From Castor canadensis (Eukaryota; Chordata; Mammalia; Rodentia; Castoridae): a DNA stretch of 64,000 bases. The notes below the pieces were generated by a model. The model saw nothing but the letters and a program-made list of their open reading frames with translations. It did not search any database and was not told where the DNA came from. Both the position numbers and the translations under genes were made by a program. Below are positions 56,770 to 64,000 of this stretch, piece after piece (within the stretch, counting starts at the first letter, position 1; each line of letters begins with the position of its first letter). Location: NCBI RefSeq assembly GCF_047511655.1, contig NC_133390.1:98479583-98543582 (forward strand), in the 5' to 3' direction.

Positions 56770-57000
56770 ATAGCCTTTTAAAGTTTTTATCATTTTTCCA
56801 CATCGTACTTTTCATTTATCCCTTCTCACAATTCTGTGGGGTAAGCAGAGCAGAAACACCATCTTCATTTTGTAGAGAAAGACACTGGAGTTCAGAAAGG
56901 TAGAATGATTTGTCTAAAGACACACAGTTTTTCTATGAGAGATTAGTTTAAACCCTGGAGTTCTGAGCCTTAATGCTGAGCCTCCATGACATCTAGTAGG
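56770..57000 (-). mobile_element. MIR SINE
   Basis: Reverse order: 'TCTTCATTTTGTAGAGAAAG', 'GATTTGTCTAAAGACACACA', 'TTTAAACCCTGGAGTTCTGA', 'CTTAATGCTGAGCCTCCATG'. Confidence 0.7.
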
Positions 57001-57114
57001 AATTGAGGCTTGAATGTCCCAAGCAAATCAGTTTGAACAGAAAACAGCTTCTAGATATAAAATTGTCCAGACTCGGAGTTTAAGGATCAATTAACAAACA
57101 CTAGTTGCAAGAAG

Positions 57115-57327
57115 GATGCTAGGTTCTGAGCCATGTGCAGTGGGTAATCCCAGCCTTTGTAGGAGTCTGAGGTAAGAGGATTGAGGTCTAAGACCAGCCC
57201 TGGCAAAAAATGTGAGACCCTATCTGAAAAATAAACTAAAGAAAAAAAGGTTGGGTGTGTGGCTTTGGCAGTTGAATACTTGCCTAGCAAGTACAAAGCC
57301 CTGAGTTCAAACTCCAGTTTCACCAAG
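57115..57327 (+). mobile_element. Dimeric B1-ID SINE
   Basis: The B1 half ('GAGCCATGTGCAGTGGGTAA', 'GTCTGAGGTAAGAGGATTGA', 'GAGACCCTATCTGAAAAATA') and the ID half ('GTGTGTGGCTTTGGCAGTTG', 'TTGCCTAGCAAGTACAAAGC', 'CCTGAGTTCAAACTCCAGTT') are complete. The tail continues directly into the polypurine tract. Confidence 0.85.
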
Positions 57328-57480
57328 AGAAGGAGGAAGAAGAAGGAGGAGGAGGAGGAGGATGAGAAGAGGGAGAAGAAGAGGAAGGAGAGGGAGAGAA
57401 GGAGAAAAGGAGAGGGGGAGGAGGAAAAGGAGAAAGAGAGGAGGGAGAAGAAGAGGAAAGAGAGGAGAGGAGGAGAAGGT
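57328..57480 (+). repeat. Polypurine GGA/GAA tract
   Basis: About 150 bases consist almost only of A and G on the plus strand, built from GGA, GAA, AGG and GAGA units. Two long open frames on the plus strand and one on the minus strand are artefacts of its composition. It begins at the tail of the upstream SINE. Confidence 0.95.
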
Positions 57481-57621
57481 TTCTAGGTGCTATGTTAACC
57501 CTGAAAAACACTGGAACACGAGTCATGTCCTCAGGGAGCTGACAGCTGTGGGACCTAGACTGAGAAGGGACAGCAGGACATGAGATGAGTTATCAGAAGT
57601 GCAGAGACTATAGAATCATGG

Positions 57622-57780
57622 CTTGAGGCCAGTCCAGGCAAAGTTAGCAAGACCCTGTCTGGAAAAAAAACTAAAAACAAAAGGACTATGGGCATGGCTC
57701 AATTGGTAGAGCACCTGCCTAGCAAGCATGAGGTCCTGAGTTCAAGACCCAGTAGGGAAAAAAAAGAAGAAGAAGAAGTA
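57622..57780 (+). mobile_element. Dimeric B1-ID SINE, 5'-truncated, with GAA tail
   Basis: It has a partial B1 half ('CTTGAGGCCAGTCCAGGCAA', 'TTAGCAAGACCCTGTCTGGA'), then an ID half ('GGCATGGCTCAATTGGTAGA', 'GCACCTGCCTAGCAAGCATG', 'AGGTCCTGAGTTCAAGACCC'). A GAAGAAGAAG tail follows at about 57,764-57,778. Confidence 0.85.
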
Positions 57781-58392
57781 ATATTAGCACCCATTAAGAC
57801 CTGAGAACAAAAAAATAAAAGAGATAGAAGACAGACATGGGTGCTTATTCCTAAAGTGAGGATAAAGGAAAGGAGGGATTGTAAGACCCAGGAAAATGTT
57901 CCACATGTGTGGGAGTGTGGTGATGTCTGTGAGTCTGAGGAGTGTATCTTCTCTGCTCTGTATTGCTCTAAGTTCCAGATATGTGATGAAAATACATGAG
58001 TGAAGCAATATCAATTTATAGGCTGAATTAAAATAAGTTTAATAGATTGAGTACACATTTTCATTAGAAATGAAAAACTGTGCTGAGGCTTCCCCCTGTT
58101 ATTGAGAGGAGTTGCAAATGCCAGGCCACTTTCTGCTCTTGCTATTGTTTTCCATGAACCAAAACCTTAGTCCAATGTGCACATGTTACGAGGGGATCTG
58201 AAGAGAAGCAGTGCCTATAGTCTCTGCACATGCTCACCAAAGCCTACTGTTAGCACACTTTAAAATTGTTACCTAAATAATAGGTTTGGAATAGCTTCAA
58301 TGGGCCTAGTTTTATGTCTCCGATTGTTCATAAAGTCTTCATGAGTTTTTTTCATGAGCAGGTCTTTCTGTGTATGTTATTATTATTACATG

Positions 58393-58786
58393 GTATATTA
58401 GTTATCTTTTTACATCACTGTGGCAAAACACCTGAGGGAGAAGGGGTTTATCTTGGCTCACAGTTTCAGGAGTTTCAGACCACAGTCACTTGGCTCTGTG
58501 GCTTCTGGGCACATGTATGGTGATGCAGAGCATCGTGGCAGGGAAGAACATGTGGCAGGGTCAGTGGCTCAGCTCATGGTGGACAGGAGGCAGAGAGAGG
58601 CAAAGCATCCTCCAGCCAGGCTGCACTCCTCATAACCCTTTCAACTATAAACTCATAGATAGGCTAATCCATCAATGAGGTTAATGCTTCTATGACTCAA
58701 TTGCTTCCAAAAGCTCCAGAGCTGGGACCAAGCCTTGAACATGTGAGCCTTGAACACGTGGGAATTTCATATCCAAATGATAACAA
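58393..58786 (-). mobile_element. ERVL-MaLR LTR, same family as 27.9 kb
   Basis: The plus strand starts 'TTAGTTATCTTTTTACATCA', then 'CAAAACACCTGAGGGAGAAG', 'ATCTTGGCTCACAGTTTCAG', 'CTAATCCATCAATGAGGTTA' and 'GGACCAAGCCTTGAACATGT'. It ends 'TTCATATCCAAATGATAACA'. This is the reverse complement of the LTR family at 27,899-28,361. It appears to be a solo LTR. Confidence 0.75.
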
Positions 58787-61029
58787 ATGGATTTCTTTTT
58801 CTGTGAATTGCCTTTTCCTAACTGTTGCAATGACAACAGTGTTATTTGCTTTTTTTCCTTACACATCTATAAGAATTTTGAAATGCATACTATTTATAAT
58901 AACCCTTTGTTAGTTCTATACACTGAATATATCTTCCCTAAGTCTAGCTTTTCTTTGTTTCTATAACCCCCACTACCAACTTTTAAAGTTCAGTTTATTA
59001 TGGTGTCAAGGAGACTTACAAATACCGTGCTTACCATTCACTGACTGAATCCCAGACTTAAAAAGGAAATTTTCTTTTCCAGAAGCTAGAATTTTCAGAA
59101 TCTTACATTGAAGATTCTCTGCTAAAATTACAGAAACAAATACAGACCTCCTGGGCTAGTTCGTTTGTTTGTCTTTCATCCCTGATAGCTAATGTAAAGT
59201 TTGACTCAAAAGGGAATTGAGTTGGGATAATACTTTAAGTCACTCATCTCTTATGAAATTACTGGTGAGAAGATTTAAAAAAGAAAAAAGCTATGGGAAT
59301 TTTCTTTATTCAATACTGCTGGGTCCTTCCAAAAACATTTAGTAAAAGCAATTCCTATGTTTTAAAACCAGAAGAAGTCACTTAACTGGACCTGACTTCA
59401 GCCAGGCCACAAAGGTGGTTCTGAGATGCTGGTTGAATTTGGTTGAACCATGGTATCAGACTGGAATCCCACCTGACAAAGCCAACTGCAGGGTGGCCTC
59501 CCACATTCAAGATAGTGAGATAGGGGAGAAAAGAGAAAAAAAATCTGTAGGTTGAATCTATTTGCTTGTTTTGAAACCCAAGTATTGGATTAGTAATTTT
59601 TTAAAATCTATGACATTTAATTATAACATGGATGAATCAATGTCTCTTTCTTGAATAATGCAAACTAATGAGTGTTCAGGGATAAAAATAAATTTGCCAA
59701 TGAGAAAGAAATGAACAAAAAATTACTCTGTAAACACAGATGTGTCTTACATAAAAATAATTTTAAATGAATATAATGGTAGGTGCATTAAGGCGATAGA
59801 TTTTAATTTTTTCTAATACATTTTCTACCATGACAAAATTTTAAGGAGGGTTAGCATTGCATTTCTGAAGTCAATTAGTTTTAGGGATTGAGAGAAGTAC
59901 ATTTTTCCTGGTACCCAGAAGACAATGTTACCAAAGCTTTCCAAATCAGTTTTAATTTAGTAAAAATCTACCTTTCTGAAAGAGAAAAGAATCACATTCT
60001 ATATTTTCTCCTGTGTCAATCTAAAAGTTGAAACCACTTATGTACTATTTAGACTTGAAACTACTAATGTACTGTTTAAACAGGTCCTCTATCAGTATTA
60101 ACAGTGGTCATCAATAGAAACATATTAACTAGTGATTTTGTAAGATGCAGGTTTGGAAAGTAGTGTTTGTCACTTGCAGCTTCTATGAAGTAGACTTCTG
60201 TGCAGATGGACTCCTACATAACCCTCCCAAGGTAGCTACTAGCATGGAAGTCAGCAGCTCACAAGCTTCAACTGAGCTGGGCCACACACAGGGAGAACTA
60301 CTTATATCAGGGCTAAGCACTAGTATAACAGGATGGAGTTGCCACGCCTCTGCTTAGGTATAAGGAGAAGCTTAAACAAGCCAATTTTATACTACAACCT
60401 TATATTTGTAGGCAGCAAAAAAGCGCAGTCATTGAAATCCAACTTTGTAATTCTCCATGCAAAATGACACTGTAGGAAAAACATCATGTTTAACTCTGTC
60501 ATTTGATATTTTTCATACGAAGTGGGTGTGTTTCCTATTTGAATTTCAGCCACAGTCTTATTACTGAGCTACTCACATCTACCATGGTGATCTGAAAATA
60601 AAACTGGCTATTTGCCCAGACACCTTGGCATACAAAACACAGCAAGTAAAAACTAGAAACTGGATTTAGGGAGTTGGAGTAGTCAACCTCTCCTACCCTG
60701 CTCTTTAATTTTCCAAGTTGAGAACACTAAGGTGTAGAGCGACCTCCTGAGCTGGGTTGATGAAGTTTTCCGGTGACTTCAAGCAAAGGACATGGGAGGA
60801 CATAAGGGAACTTGGTTATTCCAGACAGACTCCCTCTTGCCCCCAATGTGTAGGATAACCTAATTAACCCCATAATAGTCAGGACCAAACAACCCAGCAA
60901 CAGAGCAACCCCTTTCCTTACCTTTTGATTCTGAAGCATTGAATTTTTCTCAAAATCACAAGATTATCCAGTAGGAAACAGGTCTAGAATTCAAGGCCCT
61001 TGACTCTTAATAATAATAAGCAATTTTAC
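58787..61029. other. Unique AT-rich sequence
   Basis: More than 2.2 kb has no clearly recognisable transposon, RNA gene or coding region. The open frames at 60,145-60,357 and 60,727-60,939 have no similarity that I recognise. Confidence 0.35.
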
Positions 61030-61265
61030 CAATGCTTAACTATGTGCCCTCATTTTCTAAGAACAATCCAAGAGCCATCTCATTTAATCCTTATAATAGT
61101 ATCTTTGGGGAAAATGCAATTAAACCCAATTTACAAGAGGAAAAAGTCAAACTGAAATGTGAAGAGCTCAGGTACCAAGTCCACATGGTTGGTCAGTGTC
61201 AGAGCTTGGATTTGAACAGAGGAATTTGGGTGCCAGGTATCCAGTCTTATCCATTACTACTATTT
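61030..61265 (-). mobile_element. MIR SINE
   Basis: Reverse order is long and clear: 'GCTTAACTATGTGCCCTCAT', 'CATCTCATTTAATCCTTATA', 'TTTACAAGAGGAAAAAGTCA', 'GTCAGAGCTTGGATTTGAAC'. The frame at 61,032-61,292 is MIR-derived. Confidence 0.8.
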
Positions 61266-61324
61266 CCTTCCAGTTCATATCTCCCAATCTAATGACATTT
61301 TCACTACATAGGCTACAAGCAGTT

Positions 61325-61430
61325 GAGTATGAGATTTTTGACGGCTGAAACCTTGTCACTTTTGTCTCCTGCCCCAGCACCCAACATAGTGCCTGACACA
61401 GAATCAGCATCCCTTAGGAGTCTGGTGAAT
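61325..61430 (+). mobile_element. L2 LINE 3' fragment
   Basis: 'CTCCTGCCCCAGCACCCAAC' and 'ATAGTGCCTGACACAGAATC' follow the L2 end motif order. Confidence 0.6.
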
Positions 61431-61609
61431 GAGATGGAACTTCTCTGGGAAACAATATTGGACTGTTCCAATTTCACTATTCTTTGGACTATTATACAGT
61501 TAAATGACTTGCGACAGTTATGAACAAAGGCTGATTGAAAACTTCCTAACCTAAAGCTGTGACATTTTCAATAATGCAAAGGTTGGTTTGGGGTTTTGTT
61601 TGGGTCTTT

Positions 61610-61812
61610 TTTTAGCACTTCCAATGTGCCTGTGCTGTGCTAAGCATTTCACATACATTATTTCATGTGGTTGCTCACCATGACTCTGTGCCCTTCTGCC
61701 CCTCAATTTATATGGAGGAACTGAAAGCTTGAGGAGTTGGAGATACCTCCACACAGCCATGAAGCTGTCAAGTGGTAGAAGCAAGCATTTAACACAGGAA
61801 TGTCTCATTCCA
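61610..61812 (-). mobile_element. MIR SINE
   Basis: Reverse order: 'GTGCCTGTGCTGTGCTAAGC', 'ATTTCACATACATTATTTCA', 'ATATGGAGGAACTGAAAGCT', 'AGCTGTCAAGTGGTAGAAGC'. Confidence 0.75.
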
Positions 61813-62334
61813 AAGGATGCATGTTACTATTACAAATATAAAATCTATGTTAATCCAGCCAGTTTCCTCCCCCTCAAAAAAACTGCTTTATCAGTTTATT
61901 AGTAAAAAATATTCATGTCAAAGACTCCTCACTCCCTCAGATGCTCAGAATAATCCTGGGGACCCAGGAAGTAGGCAAAGGTCAGAGGCAACAAAGAAGG
62001 GAGCCCAGAGCATAGTCCGCCCTTTTCTTCTGGAACACAATGCAGCAAAGATTTAGGCAACACCCTACAGAAACCACATTCCTTACTTGCATCTGCCCCA
62101 GCCCTCAGCCACACTTTCTTCCTCTTTTAGGCCCCACTCTCTGCCTCTGCTGCCTGTGTCTCCCTACCCAGTTCCCTGAAGACTCAAACTCAGCTGGGCA
62201 GCAGAACTGCCCACCACTGTGTGGTTTCTGGGAAAATGAGCTGCACATTGTGAGGGTGACTTTACCAGTGAACCCCCATAATATATCCCACTAGAAAGTC
62301 CTGGATAACCTAGTAAGAAGATCAACTGATACAT

Positions 62335-62428
62335 CTCTCTCTCTTCCCCCCTTCCCTTCCTCCCTCCTTTTCTCCTTCTCCCCTTTCCCCTTCTCCCACA
62401 CACACACCACCAAAAAAAAAAAAAAAAA
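62335..62428 (+). repeat. Pyrimidine-rich tract, CA run and poly(A)
   Basis: A CT-rich stretch (62,335-62,396) passes into CACACACACA and then a long A run near 62,412-62,428. The antisense open frames over it are compositional artefacts. Confidence 0.85.
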
Positions 62429-62989
62429 GAGGCAAGGAGTTACAATAGAAATACACTTGGAGGGGTGGGGTTCCAGACTCCACCTGGAAATCACTGAAAA
62501 GAAGAGGTAGAGAAAACCCACAGGAAACCTGAGCCACCCCTCTGACTGTAGGACTCAGAGACAAATAAAAAGACAGGGATTCCCAAAGAACCAAAAAGGC
62601 CACTTCAGAACTATTTTTAAATAAGTCTCCCATTTATTCACTTATTATTACTTTGGTTACAATGGTTATCCTGAGGTATGGATAGCGTGTTGGGCTGTAT
62701 TTCAGCAGGATAAGGGAGAGCTTGAAATAATTCACCTGAAAAGTAATGAATTGGCTTCCCTAACTATGTCTGTCTATGGTAGGGTAAACTAAGAATTAGT
62801 TCTGGATTTTTCTGGGGAATGCCTATTAGGCCCTGTGACTAGATTCTGCTATTCAAATACACATGTAGAAAACAGGCTTATACAGTGACTCACCATTCAC
62901 TGTACTGGAAAAAAGAATCAATGCTCTCCTCAAAGAATAGTTCTGGTATATTTCCTGAAATGTGCATTACTATAATTGCTATGACAATT
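62429..62989. other. Unique sequence, no gene recognised
   Basis: Nothing that I can assign. Confidence 0.35.
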
Positions 62990-63200
62990 GAAATCCTTCT
63001 CTTACAAGGAATCCTGCATATATTATTCCTTTAAATCCTTCCATCAACCATGAAAGTAGGCACAACTAATATTGTTTACAGAGGAAGAACTGAAATCCAG
63101 AAAAGCTGAGATATTTGTCCAGGTTCACATGGAGAAAATTGAAACCAGGGCTAAGGAAATGCAAACTTCATGGACTTCCCACCTTGCCATGTTGTCTCCA
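62990..63200 (-). mobile_element. MIR SINE
   Basis: Reverse order: 'CTGCATATATTATTCCTTTA', 'ACCATGAAAGTAGGCACAAC', 'GAGGAAGAACTGAAATCCAG', 'GTCCAGGTTCACATGGAGAA'. Confidence 0.7.
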
Positions 63201-63339
63201 GATGACTCTAGTGTAAGGACTGGATGACCTGTGTCCTAAGCCCATATAAGATAGGGGCTGTTGTCACAACTATTTGTGAATATACCTTAGATACATCTTA
63301 GAGAAGGTCTAAGGGCACAAAAGCCAGAGAATATCACTT

Positions 63340-63475
63340 CTAAAATGAGACGCAATTCAACATCTTCGTCTTACATCTAAAGAAACTGAAGCCCAGGGAA
63401 GTAAACTGGGCCGACCAACATCTGTAGTGCACCTGTTAAGGTAGAATTTGGTGCCACTGTGTACAGGGCAGACAG
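63340..63475 (-). mobile_element. MIR SINE fragment
   Basis: Reverse order: 'CATCTTCGTCTTACATCTAA', 'AGAAACTGAAGCCCAGGGAA', 'GGTAGAATTTGGTGCC'. Confidence 0.55.
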
Positions 63476-63599
63476 GCATTCAGTAGAGTAAATAACAAAA
63501 ACATGCCAATCATGAAAATACTAGGCAGAAGAGTGGTAAGGTGTCATCTGTAGGAAAGTATTCTAAACAAGCACCAAAAGTAGTCAGAGATTTATTATG

Positions 63600-63960
63600 C
63601 AAGCAAATGCATTGTAATATTATTTATAAAAAGGAAAATGCCATAGAAACTTTTATGTCTAAATCCATAATGGATGAATGATTACACCAATTATGGCACA
63701 ACTATATAAAGGAACATTTAACAGTCATTCAAATCATATTTTATAAGGATATAATAATTTAAGCAAATGCTCACAGTATTATGATAAGGGTAAACAGCAG
63801 AATACAATATTGCATGTACGTTTTGTGCATAATTTTGGATCATGTTAACAGTGTGACTAATTCTAGGCATTGGGCTATGGGTAATTATTATTTTCCTTTT
63901 GTATGCCCTGTATTTTCTAGACTGTCTATAATGAGCACGTTTAACTTTCATAATTAGCTA
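63600..63960 (+). mobile_element. L1M-type LINE 3' UTR remnant
   Basis: Old L1M 3' order: 'GAATGATTACACCAATTATG', 'GCACAACTATATAAAGGAAC', 'GCAGAATACAATATTGCATG', 'ATGTTAACAGTGTGACTAAT' and 'TATTTTCTAGACTGTCTATA' followed by an ATGAGCACG block. The frame at 63,718-63,951 is a shadow. Confidence 0.6.
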
Positions 63961-64000
63961 ATAAGCAATATTTTTTTTCAAAGTGCTTGGCAACCTCTTC

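Noticed and set aside
56401-56793. A 130-codon minus-strand open frame
   Set aside because: Its left part is the antisense of an L1 3' end, and the rest has no splice signals or similarity that I recognise.
57259-57583. Lysine/arginine/glutamate-rich frames on the plus strand and a serine/proline-rich frame on the minus strand
   Set aside because: They translate the polypurine tract and its complement; low-complexity artefacts.
1-64000. CRISPR arrays, operons, phage or insertion-sequence features
   Set aside because: The DNA is clearly mammalian: SINEs, LINEs, LTRs, CpG depletion with one CpG island. No bacterial gene organisation or regular spaced repeats occur.

Overview
The window is mammalian nuclear DNA. 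It is AT-rich, carries no convincing protein-coding exon, and is densely sown with decayed transposable elements. The dominant young SINE is a dimer: a 7SL-derived B1-like left half joined to a tRNA-derived ID-like right half. Related single halves also occur. That pairing points to a rodent; I lean towards a beaver-like or squirrel-related lineage, but this is inference from repeat style. No open frame in the window looks like a conserved protein. The longest lie in the GC-rich island, in decayed LINE or LTR sequence, or in simple repeats.

Layout. From 1 to 14,000 there is old LINE (L1M, L2), MIR and LTR debris, including a block at about 8.6-12.5 kb that I cannot classify. From 14 to 19.3 kb there are two instructive nests. 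In the first, an L1 3' end and a B1-ID SINE share one target-site duplication. In the second, a younger L1 inserted into an older one and was later hit by an ID SINE; an MLT1-type LTR lies between the two nests. From 19.3 to 27.3 kb the sequence is mostly repeat-poor. It holds a near-perfect RE1 (REST/NRSF) site at 20,394 and an AT-rich block with SOX, POU and homeodomain motifs near 24.1 kb. From 27.3 to 37.3 kb there is an ERVL-MaLR element with its 3' LTR, L1, L2, MIR and hAT remnants, and several SINEs.

The regulatory centre is a CpG island at about 37.78-39.27 kb. It contains a PBX-MEIS composite site, a CACGTGAC E-box, an ATG-free exon-like stretch ending in two good plus-strand splice donors (38,076 and 38,135), and a second RE1 about 1.1 kb downstream in what would be intron 1. 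I read this as the promoter and non-coding first exon of a neuron-restricted gene transcribed on the plus strand. The coding exons would lie beyond the right edge. I could not identify the gene.

From 39.3 to 64 kb, presumably intron 1, the sequence is mostly MIR, L1, hAT and SINE remnants. It also holds a polypurine tract at 57.3 kb, a second MaLR LTR on the minus strand at 58.4 kb, a small exon-like segment at 50.27 kb and a repeat-poor block at 48.0-48.5 kb. No tRNA, rRNA, snRNA or microRNA gene was recognised.
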